A stretch of 64,000 nt of DNA from Chenopodium formosanum (Eukaryota > Streptophyta > Magnoliopsida > Caryophyllales > Amaranthaceae): contig CM044877.1 of assembly GCA_024500155.1 (NCBI GenBank), positions 73,054,001 through 73,118,000 of the forward strand, given 5' to 3'. Shown piece by piece: positions 23,950 through 36,239 of the stretch. The notes under the pieces were generated by a model. The model was not told where the DNA came from, did no database searches, and worked only from the letters and a program-made list of their open reading frames with translations. Positions within the stretch are counted from its first letter, which is position 1. Each line of letters starts with the position of its first letter. The position numbers were made by a program, and so were the translations under genes.

Positions 23950-24024
23950 TAGAATATATTAGAGCATTCTGTCAACAAAGATATATAAAATGAAGACTGA
24001 TTAGATAGTGACAACAAAATTTTG

Positions 24025-24026
<2 letters not shown>

Positions 24027-24063
<37 letters not shown>
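24027..24063. repeat. Poly(A) tract
   Basis: A run of about 36 A inside CACTA B. Similar long homopolymers occur at 430-467 (T), 22,713-22,734 (T) and 31,407-31,423 (C). Confidence 0.8.
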
Positions 24064-24064
<1 letters not shown>

Positions 24065-27000
24065 TTCAACCATACCAGCAGAAATCAAATGCAAATAATT
24101 ATAAATGACAAAAGCATAGAAAGAAATAACATTGCCCGAATAGCACTTATTCATAAATCAAATTCAGAAATAAACAGATGATCCAAAAATACAATTTATA
24201 AATGCAACCACATAGTGCAGAAAACAGTTTAAGCGACATGAAATATTTCCCTCAAACTTACAAAAACTAGAAAATCTGTACATACTATAATATACTTTAA
24301 TCACAAAATGGGAATTGAAAGAGATGGAAATTAAGAAAGATGCTAGGCATAAAAGAAAAATCATATCCATTTTAAGGATTGTAAAAGAGTCACTATCACT
24401 ATCAGTTCATATTTACATGTTACATGGAGGCAAAAAGTTTGTTATATAAATGAGTAGCTAGAGAAAGACAACAAGTAATTATCAGTAGGACTAAATTGCT
24501 TTAATCTCTTATTGTTTATACAAAGCACTAAGTCAAGCATTGCTTTCTTTTTAACTCTTCAAAACATGTAATATTTATTCTTTACTTCAGTCTAGTAATC
24601 TTTAACAAGCTAGAAGTCACACTCTGACAAAAATAACCAATTTTCATGAAAAAAGAGCAGAAAATCAAATCTCAATTAAGACTTAAAATGTATACAACCA
24701 ATGCTGAAAAACAAACAGGTATTGTAGTAAAGATTTAAGATCATGAAAAGAGAAATGTCACTAAAAACCTTGAATCAAAGGTTTAAAGAACTTACCTCTT
24801 AGGATACAGATAAGATTCAATATATATACTTGATATATGTCTTTCAATTTGATCCCGTCAAACATACTTTGATGTAGTTATCCATGATAAAATAATTACC
24901 ACAATGAAATGTTTTTATAAACTGGAGTTCACTTTGTATAGTGAAGAGGTATACCTATGTTCTTATCTATTCCCACAACAAAAACCAGATCACATCCGCA
25001 AGATGGCAGCAACCATAAAAAAAACTTCATTCTAGATTAAGTTATAAACTCCAGTCATATCTTTTCATAATCTTTCAATGATCTAGAGACTTAATTGATT
25101 AATAACGTATAAGAACCATAATCATAACAAGCCCCCTCCATTACAAAAAATAATAATAAGTAACAAGCCTCAAGCCTCTATCAATTTGCCGTTTAATTAA
25201 CAAATCCTTCGTCATTTTCATATTTGCTACTACTCCAAGAGGATATTTTAAGTGATGTGATAAGTGGCTCTACTCCTAATTAAGCATCACATCGAGGAGC
25301 ATATTAGCGTGATTAACGACTAAACCAAAAAAAATTCTTTTTAAATTTTATTGTTCCAACACCTATCAAGAAAACCATTACTTAAAACATTCGTTAAATC
25401 CTATACATTTAGAATTTAGAGAAGATTTAACTTGAGAAAAATTCATAAAATAAGATTGATACTTGAAACATATTCTGTTTATTTTTTTATTCTTTATAAA
25501 AATTGACAAACAAAATGTTCGACAAAAGATTGATACTCAAAACATATTGTATTCATTTGGACTACTGAATTAGAGAGGTGAGAAAAAATCAATGACCGAC
25601 TCGCCCCATATCTTAAGCAGTGAATATAAAAAAAAACAATTAATTTCAGATTTGGATTAAAATTGTAGCCTTATTATAAAAAAAAAAGCTCTGAAATTCT
25701 TCTCCAGCAGCCAAACATATCTCTTATCAAAACATTACTCCAAATCATAACCCTTAAAATGATTCAAAATACTCAACTGTAAAAGGAAATTAGAAATAAG
25801 ATATTACCACAAATCATCGATCTTAGCAAAGGGACGTATTTGATTAATGTTGACGATGAGTAATTAAAATTCTGCAATGTAATACACGAAGAGAAAGTAA
25901 ATTTGAATCCAAACTTGATGATTTCTTTGCAATTTTAGAGGATTAGAAAAAAAAAAAGGGGATGATACCAAAAATGTTGAGAACGAGGGTTTCTACTTGT
26001 TAAGAAGCGGCGGTTATGTTTTTCCCTAAAATGAATTGTGAAGGTGTAGGTTAAACAAACTAGATCACGTGTCGCACACATGAGTATTTCTCGACGCTTT
26101 TCAGAGTCGAAATTAAGTTTCGACTTAGAAAAGCGTCGAGAAATCACGCACACTATAAAAATTAGTTGACGCCCCTATTACAACGTCGAGCTAATAGCGT
26201 CCAAAAAATACGCATTGTGTAGTAGTGATAAAGGACCAAGGGTCATGTGGTATGAAATCAATATTACATTTTTTTTTTTTTTTTTGAAAGCCAATATTAC
26301 ATAATCTTATTGTTACTACATCCTCTCAAATTTTTGTTTCTTTACACCTTGACCTTTTTTCTCTCACAAGAAAATTGCAACCTAATAAACAATACTAGTA
26401 AAAAAGTATAAAAGAAGTAATACTTTTTCTTAAAGAGGAAATATTACTTTACGAGCTTGCCCTAGTTTCTATTAGTAATAAACAAAAACTGTTTATCACA
26501 TAAGATTTTCATAAATAAATAACAAATCTATCAAATCACCATCTATTATGGAGTTAACATTAATGAAATAAGTTGTTGATTAATTTACTGAAATGCAATG
26601 TAATAAACAATTTTAAATGTTTCGTTCTGATCATTTGTTTAAAAATTGTAGGGTGTTGTTGGGCATTCTCAGCAGTTGGGGCAATAGAAGGGCTAAACCA
26701 AATAAAAACAAGACAATTAATCTCACTTTTAGAGGAGCAACTTCTTGATTGTGTGCAAGATAATAATGGTTGTGAAGGTGGTGACATGAAAACAGCTTTC
26801 GAATACATTGAAAATAACCAAGGCATATCAAAAGAAGACGATTACCCATACACTAGATATTATGGTATGCCAAGTCAATGCCAAGTCAAATCAAGTGTGG
26901 TGACCATAAACGGCTATGAATCAATTCCACCAAACGACGAGGATGCCCTAATGAAAGCCGTTTCTCAGCAGCCTATCTCGGTTGGAATCGATGGAGGCGG

Positions 27001-27223
27001 GGATGAGTTCAAGAACTACATGGGTGGAATCTTCAAAGGAGAGTGTAGCTACGACATTAATCATGCTATTACTGCTATCGGATATGGCACCGATACCAAT
27101 GGGATCGACTATTGGTTGTTGAAGAACTCGTGGGGCGAGAGTTAGGGAGAGAATGGTTATATGAGAATTATCAGAGGAGAAAATAAATGTGGTATCACAT
27201 TGGACGCTTCTTATCCAGTATGA

Positions 27224-27914
27224 TTACATACTAATATTATGCATGGAAGAAACTTGTCAAAAGAATGGTTATATTTTGATTGAATGAGTTTATGTTTTAA
27301 ACTTTTGTTAGGTTTTGATATTACTTCAAAAGTCCTACTTTGGACATACATGTTTTAGTTTCTTCAAGAAGTAGTTAAGCATGCAATATATGCATGGATT
27401 GTTTCTGTGTTAAACTTATGTATTTGGTTGATTTCTATACAGATTGAATACAAGCAAAAATTATATTACCTATTTTGACTTTGTGTAAATTTGAAGCCTT
27501 TCAATGGATGTGTTCGGTAAATAGCTTATTACCTATTAAATAATAACTTATTGACTAATAAAAATTAATTTAATTTAAGCTTAGATGTTTAGTAGAAAGC
27601 TTATTTAAATCGCTTATTATTACACTAAAAAAAACTCTTTTTATTTTTTTATAAAGCTCCTTCTAAGAGCCTTTACAGTTTGCATATTCAATATCTTATG
27701 ATGAAATGACACTTATACCCTCGTTTACTTTAAAATCCTACCTGAACTATCTACCCCAACAAGCAGTAGCTTATTGGTCATTTCACATACTCAAATAACA
27801 TTATGCACTCAACTATATATTTACCAAACGCTTTTATAATCAGCTTATAAATAAGTCAGTAAAACCCGTCAATACAATCAACTAGTCAAATTAGCTAACA
27901 CAATCAAATCGATT
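27224..27914. other. 3' flank of the disrupted protease and junction of the two units
   Basis: The first about 230 bases match the 3' flank of the intact gene (AAAAGTCCTACTT, AAGCATGCAAT.TATGCATGGATTG). The rest is AT-rich. The unit 2 copy begins at 27,915 (CAGCTTTCAGC). Confidence 0.6.
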
Positions 27915-28495
27915 CAGCTTTCAGCTTTTCATCAAACACGACCAATAACTCATACTATATGTGTTGATAGTTATAAATCTTATGCCTAAATTTTTAAATC
28001 AAGATTTTATGTATAAGATCTCATTGCATTCTTGAATCTTCTTTAATCGTCACGACTAGGTTCCATTCACAATAATTTTAATTTACTATTCTTAAATTAA
28101 AAATTGTATTTAATAATAAAACTTATTTTTTTTGGTAAAAATAATACTAGGGAAAATCTCATTGGCAGTCATGTAAAATTGCACATTCTCAATGGTAACA
28201 TATTTTTTTGGAAAAATTAGGAATAATAATCCCAACTTTTATCACTTTTGGAAGAATAATCCTAATATTGGATTATACTGGAATAATCCGAACTTTGAGG
28301 GATCTACATTTTCTTCAATCCCAAACACCGATTACCGGTTGAATGTTTTTTTTTTTTTTTTTTTTTTGTTTTGTTTAAAGTGACACATGTCACAAATTAA
28401 TTAGTTAAAAAATATATATACAAACCCAAAATTAAAAAAAAAAAAGGAAAAATTTGTCAAAAATAAGCCAACCTTTGCGTGGTTAGCTCAAAATA

Positions 28496-29640
28496 GGAAA
28501 AATTAGAAATAATAATCCCAACTTTCATCGATTTTGTTCAAATAATCCCAACTTTGGATTATTCCAGAATAATCCGAACTTTGGGGGTTCCACTTTTTCT
28601 TCAATCCCAAACCGGTAAACGAAAGTCAAGGACCTATTATTTCAGGTCACTTGACACATGTCAAGTCTTGATTGGTTAAAACTTAAAAAAAAAAAAAATA
28701 CAAAAAAACCAAATATAAAAAAAAACAAAAAATAAAATAAAAAACAACAGCCTCCCATTCCCCCACCAACCTATGCTGCCTTCGCCACCACTTCCCCCAC
28801 CAGTCGTACGCCGTCGCGTCTCCCCTCCAACATAGAACCGCCGCATCACCCCTTGCCACCTAGGACCGCCGAATCGACGTTTTCCCCCTCCCCGAAACCC
28901 CCTCCCACAACCCCACATAACCACCAATGAAACCCTTCCCCACTGCCAAAAATCCCAAATTGCTCCTCCCACCACCTCGAAACCCTAGCGGCTAGAGTTT
29001 TCGATGGTGGGGGATGGGTTTTTGGTGATTTTCGAGGGTAGGGGAGGTGGTTTGAAGGGGTTTTCGAATAGAGGAGGAAGAAATTTAATTTCAAGTGAAA
29101 GAGTGGTTGCCGGAAAACGAGAAAGGGAGAAGGAGGGAGGTGGGGGATCGCAACACCGGCTCATAAGGAAGGGAAACCAGCGGAAAGGAGGGGAATCAGC
29201 AGTGCAGAAGGGGGGCGAGTAATAGCAGCAGCCGGTGGTTTTTGGGGTTTAGCTGGTGGCTGAATCTGGGTTTGGGTTTTATTGGTGGTCGGGGCTGGGT
29301 TTTCAGTGAGGAGTTTTATTGGTAGTTGCGTAGGGTTTTGGAGACGGTGGTGTAGAGCGGACGCCGGAGCGGCTACTCTGCTGGTGGGGGGGAGAGATGG
29401 CGGTCGGCGAGGGAGGTGGCTGGCTGGGCGGGTTGCCGAACTGGCTGGGTTTCAAAATGGGTGGGTTTTTTTTTTAATCGCGACACGTGTCACTTAAACA
29501 CAAAAAAAAAAAAAAATCAACCCATTCAACCGGTAACCGGTATTTGGGATTGAAGAAAAAAGAAGACCCCCAAAGTTCAGATTATTGGGATTATTCTTCC
29601 AAAATCGATGAAAGTTGGGATTATTATTTCTAATTTTTCC
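28496..29640. mobile_element. Non-autonomous MULE with 9-bp TSD (unit 2 copy)
   Basis: This is the same insertion as 592-1752, with CTCAAAATA target duplications at 28,487-28,495 and 29,641-29,649. It is slightly shorter, mainly through a small deletion in its right terminal repeat. The GC-rich interior is at about 28,745-29,460. Confidence 0.87.
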
Positions 29641-30713
29641 CTCAAAATAAGCCAAATTTTTATTAACTTAATATAAGTCAACCACTATAAGATATAGTCT
29701 AAAAATGAGTCATGACTTATTGATTACGAAGTTAACCGGTCATTTAGGTTAATAAGTTTTCCATTTGTTATAATATTATTGGTCCATTTTGAATTTTAAT
29801 TAATTTAGGTTTTAATAAATTTTTTACAAGAAAATTTCAAAAAAAATCCCTCAGCTCCCACAACCTCAACGAAGAACAACTCAACCCTTGTGTGGAACAC
29901 AACTTAGCTACCGGCCACCACCGAATCGCTGATCATCCCCATCCACTACCGATCTCGGGCTCTCCCCTTCCACCGCTGCCTATGTTCCTCCTTAGCTACT
30001 CTCTATTTGTTTTACTAATTATTAAACCGGTGATTTTTCGAGGGGGGAGGGAAGGGTGGGTTTCTTTGGTTAGGGTTGGGTTTTGGGGTAGATGATGTGA
30101 CATTTTGGTCGACAAAGGCATCATTTAGGGGAGGAGAAAAAGAAAGGATTGGGTTGGGGAGTAAGGAGGTCGACCAGGGGGAAGAGAAAGGGTCCACCGG
30201 TCCTTGCTGCCATTGCGATGGTTAGTTTGGAGGGTTGGCAGCCTCGTAGTGGGAAAGGGCGGCGGAGGCGCTCGTCGATCCGTGCAGCCATAGGGGTGAT
30301 TAGCTGTAATGGGTGGGTTTTTCTTTAATTAATTGAGATATTTAATTTTTAACTAAAAAAAAAAAAAGAAACTGACTTGTTTAATAGGTTGTAGGTCATT
30401 TGACTTATTTAAAGTAAAAGTTAACTTATTTTTAATTAATTGAAAGTTTGACTTATTTTAAGCAAAGCCACGGACGCCGGCCACTAGTCACCAGCCATGA
30501 AATCCGGCCACCAGCCGCATAATCCGACTACAACTGTTAACCTGCACCAGCCACCACCACCATTCGAAACTCTCTTTAAACCACCTCCCCAACTCTCGAC
30601 AACCCCAAACCACTCAAAAACCGTTAAAACCACCTCCCTTACTCTCGAAAACCCCCTAAAAACTCCTCCTCCACCCTAAAACCTTTAAACTCTTCCCCAC
30701 CAATACAAATATC

Positions 30714-30974
30714 TTAATATAAAGAGAATTTTAATGGTAATGGTTTATCAAACAAATTGTTTACATTAATCAGCAATGCTTAGCATTAAATGATTTAACC
30801 ATTGAGGGATTTGTAATCCTATTCATACCATCTAGTTATAAGAGGTCATTTCATTACATGTCCCAATGGTTTGACAACAACCAAGTTTAGGTATGAAAAC
30901 CTTGATTGTTATTATGCATTCACTTCAATAGATTGATGAGCACAAGGAAATGTTACATGGTAAATTGACAATGG
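30714..30974 (+). pseudogene. Relic of cysteine protease exon 1 (unit 2)
   Basis: Duplicate of the relic at 2,884. It retains slightly more, including TCAATAGATTGATGAGCACA, which corresponds to the codons for SMDW(S)EQ before the donor-like GGGGTATGAAAAT. No open frame and no exon 2. Confidence 0.72.
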
Positions 30975-31405
30975 GGTATGAAAATAATAATAACAAAGAA
31001 AAAAGATATTTACGGTTTGCAATTTAACTTTTTAAAGATTTTTTTTTTCCAAATTTCATGTATTAATAACTTTTTTACAACTTGTTTTTTTTTTTGAAGT
31101 CTTATTGCTCTATTACATTTTATATCTAATTGATTAATTGTCTAACCATTAGACCATTCTATAAGATTAAAAAAAATAAAATTATTAATGATTATTGAAA
31201 AAGAAAAACGGAAAAATTTAATAATAAATAAAAGTCGATTTTTTAGATAAAATACATTTTTTGAGTGGGGTAGATGAGGATAATTGATATACAATCTTAT
31301 ACATATTTTTTTGGAATAAAGTTTGGTTTTAAGTATTGCCACTCGGAGCAATCATATGTATACTGTTTTTATGGGAGTGAGGGATAGTTTAAGTGCTTAG
31401 AGTTT

Positions 31406-31424
31406 CCCCCCCCCCCCCCCCCCG
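31406..31424. repeat. Poly(C) tract
   Basis: An uninterrupted C run in unit 2 where unit 1 (about 3,540-3,555) has a short mixed CT stretch. It could be slippage or an assembly artefact. Confidence 0.7.
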
Positions 31425-32059
31425 GTTTCAGGAGATCCTGGAACCGATATGATTCTCACTCAGTCTTTGTGGTTCTAAACACCAAAAAAAAACATTTAGG
31501 AAATTTTGTCAGAAAAAACCATTTATAACACTTATTTTGTTGGAAAAAACCTTATAAAAAATTTTTGGCAAGGAGAAACCAGATTATAAAATATTTTTGT
31601 TGAAGACAACCTGAGATCTCTAATCACTCAATTAAGCACTAATTTTCCCTTAATTCTTCTAATTACTCATAACTCTAACTTAATATCTTTAATAATTAAG
31701 TTGATTTATAAATTAAAAAAAACACCCTCATCACCACCATCCACCCTCTCCTTCTCCCCCTCCCATGGCAGTAGCCCCCCCCCCATCCCCAGCCGCCGCC
31801 GCGATCCCCTCACCTTCGCTAACCAACCTCCACCAAGTAACCGACCTCCTCCCTTTTCCCTTTACCCTCATCGAACACCCTGCTCCGGAAAACCACCCAC
31901 CAAAATACCACCTTCTGCTATAACTACATCCTAGAAACCACCCTTAAACCCCAACGAAAACGCTTCATACACAACCAAATCCCCTCCTCGATCTTCAACA
32001 ATCCCTTCTTAAATGCCGCAATCTCTCTCCTCCCATCTAATTTCAACATCAAAATTCAC

Positions 32060-35000
32060 AAATACAACGAAATCTAGTGTTGCTGGTTTCTTTGGATGGA
32101 ATTTTTGGGTTAGTGTTTAAGAGGGTGGTCACAACGAGAAAGAAGGGGGAAAAGGAAGGGTTATCATGAATATTTGGAGGATTTGTGTTATCAAGTCTTT
32201 CCTAATTTTTGGAATATGCTTTATGTTGATCAAGGAAATATTATTTGTGGTATTGATGAGTTGAACTAGTCCTGTATGAGTAAGGTATGTATTTTTTGGG
32301 AGGTACGAATTGGATATTAGCATTAATTTATGATAGTTTGTATCTAATGGTGGAAAATATCCAAATGGTGTGAGGATGAGTATTGTGGTTATTATTCAAA
32401 GTAAAATGTATGATGGTTGAATCTTTGAAGAAGCTTAATACAAAAGTTAGAGGATTTTGAGTCAATTCAAGTGGAAGGGTGTATTTGAGATAAAGGAATT
32501 TGTTTTAAATCGAAGTTTATTTTGAAGAAATAATACCTTAGCTTGTGAAGGGATTTATTGAAGTTAGTTAATGGAATGATTGTTTGGATAGTTACTTAAA
32601 GGATTTTACTCTAAGGGTTGGTGGCAAAGTTAATTGATATAGAGAAGTTATTAATAATGGAATAATCAATGATCGCATTGAGTTATAAATGAATTACCTT
32701 AAAGATGAGTTATGGATTATAACAACCAGATTGAGGAATTTGAAGTTATGAGAAAATATGATCGAGTTTTTAAATGTTTAAAACGAATTATTATGAAGTA
32801 ACCAAGAGTTAATGACTACTATTTAAGGATGTATTACCAGGATTTATGAATTTGTTAGGGAAGTTGTTAATACTTTTGGAGGATACCTTGAGACAAGTTG
32901 CTAATCTATGAGCAATAAGAGGGTCAAGATAAGATGTGTTCCTTTTATGCTTAGTACCCATGACAGTGTTTGCTATGAAGTTGAATATGTGATTATTGAG
33001 TTTCTTTATTAAAAAAGTAAGACTTTTATTGAAACAAGTATTTTATTACAAGTATGCAAAATGAATTTTCAAATACACAATTTTCAAAATAAAGTTTTGT
33101 ATTCTTTGTTTCTAAATAGTTGTTTGGATTGAAAATTTTCATAGATCTTTTAAAAATCTTTTATTAAATATTTTTATTTCAGTTCATACTTTGTAATTAT
33201 ATATATACGAGACTTTTACAACAATTTCTCCTAATGTAAGCATTTTAAATTATTTTCCAATGACTTATAAAAATATTTTTCGAGTTTACTCACTACTTTT
33301 ATTCGTATTCAAATCATTTTAACCTAAGCTCTTTTGATATTTGAAACTTTCTGGTTTTCCTTATTTTGATAGATGATTGTTGATAAATTGTTAATATAGT
33401 TGATTTATTTAATGAGTTGCAGTGTTGATCGAGTTACGAGGGCGTAACTCCTTTTAAGGGGGATAGAGGGCGATAGAGTTTCGCGCGTTTGCTTTTCAAG
33501 TCATTTTTTTAGTGATTTCGAGTCTTACTTGAGTTTGGTTGGAGTCTTGAGTCAAGTTAGAATTGTGCATGAACCAATAATTTCAAAATGATTATCGTTT
33601 CTTTTGGCTAAGTTTCGGGTCGAAACTTATTTTAAGGGGGGTAGACTGTAATACCCCGTATTTTCATACGTATTTTATAATTAATTAATTAAGAATTATT
33701 TTATAAAAAGGGTATTTTAGTAATTTCAATATTTGGGGCCAAAATAATATTTGAATTTTAGCGCCAAATATAAGTATTTAATCATTTGAATAATTAATTA
33801 TTTTTGGATTTCTAAATTAATATTATAGGTTTAATTATCTTTTTAAGGTCGGTCCATATTTTACTAACTATTTCAAGAGAAATATTTAATATACATTATG
33901 TATTTAACTAATTTTGATATTATCTAAAATATTTATTTATTCAATTATTTTATTATTATTGATTGTTATCACTTTAGTTTGTTAATTATTATATTTTAAA
34001 TTATCCTCTAATTTTCTTCTTCATTATCTCATTTTGTTCCTATCTTTCTTCTCCCAACCATATGTATATCCATTTAAATTTTCTTATCTTTTAACCCAAC
34101 TATTAATCTAGACTTAATTTGATTCAAGTACCTTAACAACCCCAAAAACTTATCACATTTTCTAGTAATCATATCACACCTTAAACTCTATCCTTTCTAC
34201 ATCCTAGCCTATAAATACCCCTTCATACCTCTCACATTCTTCACACCAATTCTCTTCTTTTCTTCTCCTCAATTTTACACAAATCATCCCGTTTATCTTT
34301 GAAGCCAATTTTCGGGCACTTCTGCTCAGTTTTTGGGGTATAGACGTTTCACAAAAAGTTGTTTCTCTTGAAAAGTCCTTGAGGTTAGGCTCAAGAATCA
34401 CCCAATTCCGAGCTATATCAAAGGAGTTATAGCCTCTGAAAGTTCTGTCTATTATTTCCTACGCAAATTCAATTCTTCTCTTTTCTTCTTCTCTTCTCTT
34501 ATTCAATTATTATTATTTTTATTATGGGGGATTTATAAAAATTATTATGAGTATTTTTAATTATATAAAATCATATTTTTAATGATGTTTATGAGAAATT
34601 AATTAAAAGGTTCGTGTACACATAGTTGGGGGTTTTTAATTATTTGTTAACTTTATATTGATTAAGGTTATATTTATTTGTAGGGTGTGTTCGACCAAGA
34701 TTCTTGAGGTTCTTTTGGTGTGTATAGCTAAGCAAGGATCAAGGTACGTTAGGTGGCTAGATACCTTTGAAAGTGATTGGTTTGAATAACATGTTTTATT
34801 TGATTTGATTGGTGATTGAATTAAATTGATTTGAATTATGATTTTGAAATAAATCATGTTTGGAGGTATTGATAAAAGTATTTTGGTTTTTAAATCATGT
34901 TTTAAATGGTTTGAATTACTTATTGTGTTTAAATAATATGATTTTTAAAAGGTTTGTTGAATTAAATAAAAGGTTTTTCAAGGAAGAGTTATTGATTTTG

Positions 35001-35961
35001 GAAAGCTATTAATATGAGATTTTATTCTCAAGTATTTATTTAAAATGTTTTGATTTTGAAAGTATGTGGACTCATCAAAAAGGAGTTTGAATTATATTGG
35101 ATTTGTTGGATCTTAAAAGGATTTATTTATTCTCAAGTATTTATTTAAAATGTTTTGATTTTGAAAGTATGTGGACTCATCAAAAAGGAGTTTGAATTAT
35201 ATTGGATTTGTTGGATCTTAAAAGGATTTATTGAACCATTGAATTATTATTATTATTAATGCTTTATAAGCAGGTTGGTAATCCCACTATGCGGATTTGG
35301 TTTATTGATAAGGCCTTGGACTTTGTATGACCGGGTCTTTCCTCAAGAATAGCCTTGTAATATAAGGAGACTAGCTTGGGGGGTGTGCACACTTAGGTGA
35401 GGAATTGGATTTAAAGAAATTGGTTCAAAAAGGAATTGGATTTTTAAAGGAATTGGTTTATCAATTATTTTGAATGTTGAATCATTGGAATTGGTTTTGA
35501 ATCATGAGTTTTGGAATTAGTGGATTATTTATTGGAATCGATTTTAAAAGCATGTTTGCAAATAAATTGAGTTTACATTATCTTGCACTTATCATACTTA
35601 GCATATTTTGCTAATCTGTATTTCCTATTTGTTTTGGTTCGCCCTGTTTACCGTAAGGGTAAGCAGTGTTGACTATTTTCAGGTGGAGTCATGAATGAGC
35701 ATATGGGAGTCCCGGGATTTGCTTCACCTAGTTTAGGAATGTTGGTCTTGTCTTTATTTAGAGTACTCATAACAATGTTACTATTTTCATAAGTATTAAT
35801 AAAAGAATGTGGAGTTTCCGCTGCAAGTTTTTGTTATTGAGTTAAGTATTTTGAGTAGCCTTGCGTAATCACGCGGCAGTAATACGCCCAAGTCTATCTC
35901 TATGGTATAATTATACGTATTATACTGGTATTTCCGTAGAGGGAGATTTGGGGGTGTTACA
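32060..35961 (+). mobile_element. Truncated gypsy-type element: interior remnant and 3' LTR
   Basis: The polypurine tract AAGGGGGGTAGA (33,634-33,645) is followed at once by an LTR, 33,647-35,961, which starts TGTAATACCCCG and ends GGGTGTTACA. The LTR is about 2.3 kb and holds TATAAATACC near 34,211. The interior (32,060-33,630) has no open frame I can assign. No 5' LTR or target duplication is visible, so the left side has been deleted or replaced. Confidence 0.75.
35022..35231. repeat. 105-bp tandem duplication inside the gypsy LTR
   Basis: Two essentially identical copies, each with TCTCAAGTATTTATTTAAAA and GAATTATATTGGATTTGTTG. Period 105. Confidence 0.9.
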
Positions 35962-36239
35962 GCTGCTGCTGGGAGGGGGACAAGGAGAGGGTGGCTGGTG
36001 GTGGTGAGGGTGTTTTTTTTTTTATTTATAAATTAACTTAATTATTAAAGATATTAAGTTAGAGTTATGAGTAATTAGAAGAATTAAGGACAAAATAGTG
36101 GTTAATTGCGTGATTAGAGATCCTTGGTTGTCTTCAACAAAAATATTTTACAATTTGGTTTCTCCTTGCCAAAAAATTTTTATAAGATTTTTTCCAACAA
36201 AATAGTTGTTATAAATGGTTTTTTCTGACAAAATTTCCT

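Larger units (their letters stand above)
21135..26227. mobile_element. CACTA element B inside protease exon 1
   Basis: Its ends are CACTACTACAATTTCC and TTGTGTAGTAGTG, with target duplication ATA at 21,132-21,134 and 26,228-26,230. Subterminal words GACGCTTTT and AAAAGCGTCG crowd both ends (21,160-21,480; 26,090-26,215). No transposase is seen. A 1.1-kb MULE is nested at 22,852. The remaining interior (21,500-22,850; 23,960-26,080) is AT-rich. Short minus-strand frames near 21,858-22,061 and 22,330-22,450 look exon-like, but I cannot assign them. Confidence 0.93.
20685..27223 (+). pseudogene. Papain-like cysteine protease (SAG12/SAG39 type), disrupted by CACTA and a nonsense codon
   Basis: Exon 1 is 20,685-21,134 plus 26,231-26,249. 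Exon 2 is 26,652-27,223. The product would be a secreted C1A protease. Visible parts are a signal peptide (LALVLILGLCANQALA), an I29 propeptide with ERFNIN pattern (EKEKRFNIFKRNVERIESFN), the oxyanion Gln in KDQGSCG, the catalytic Cys in CCWAFSA, His in INHAITAIGYG and Asn in KNSWGES. CACTA element B sits between codons of the GAVTGI-K stretch with a duplicated ATA. Without it and one ATA copy, exon 1 is 469 nt, exactly as in the intact paralogue. TAG at 27,143-27,145 replaces the Trp after GES and removes the last 26 residues. The intron donor GTATGA and acceptor TTGTAG are kept. Confidence 0.93.
1..27450. repeat. Tandem segmental duplication, unit 1
   Basis: The window opens with sequence that recurs almost unchanged from 27,915. 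Landmarks then follow in the same order in both units: MULE, protease exon-1 relic, the flanks near 17.1-17.7/36.65-37.3 kb, a palindromic MITE (19.5/46.9 kb), and a two-exon cysteine protease with its promoter. Similarity ends about 230 bases past the protease stop, at about 27,450 here and 52,885 in unit 2. The true left edge may lie before base 1. Unit 1 alone carries the insertions at 3,759-11,418, 17,692-18,428, 18,740-19,198 and 21,135-26,227. Confidence 0.88.
31498..36239. mobile_element. Long-TIR DNA transposon containing a gypsy LTR
   Basis: The left end AGGAAATTTTGTCAGAAAAA and the right end (complement) bound inverted repeats of about 270 bases that run inward to CACCCTCATCACCACCATCC. 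Unit 1 shows the uninterrupted site (ACATTTATATTG, about 3,621-3,632). The flanking repeat is only ATTT, so the superfamily is unsure: MULE-like by TIR length, but without a clear 9-bp duplication. The interior 31,775-32,060 is proline-rich and gene-like. From about 32,060 it is retroelement sequence. Confidence 0.75.
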
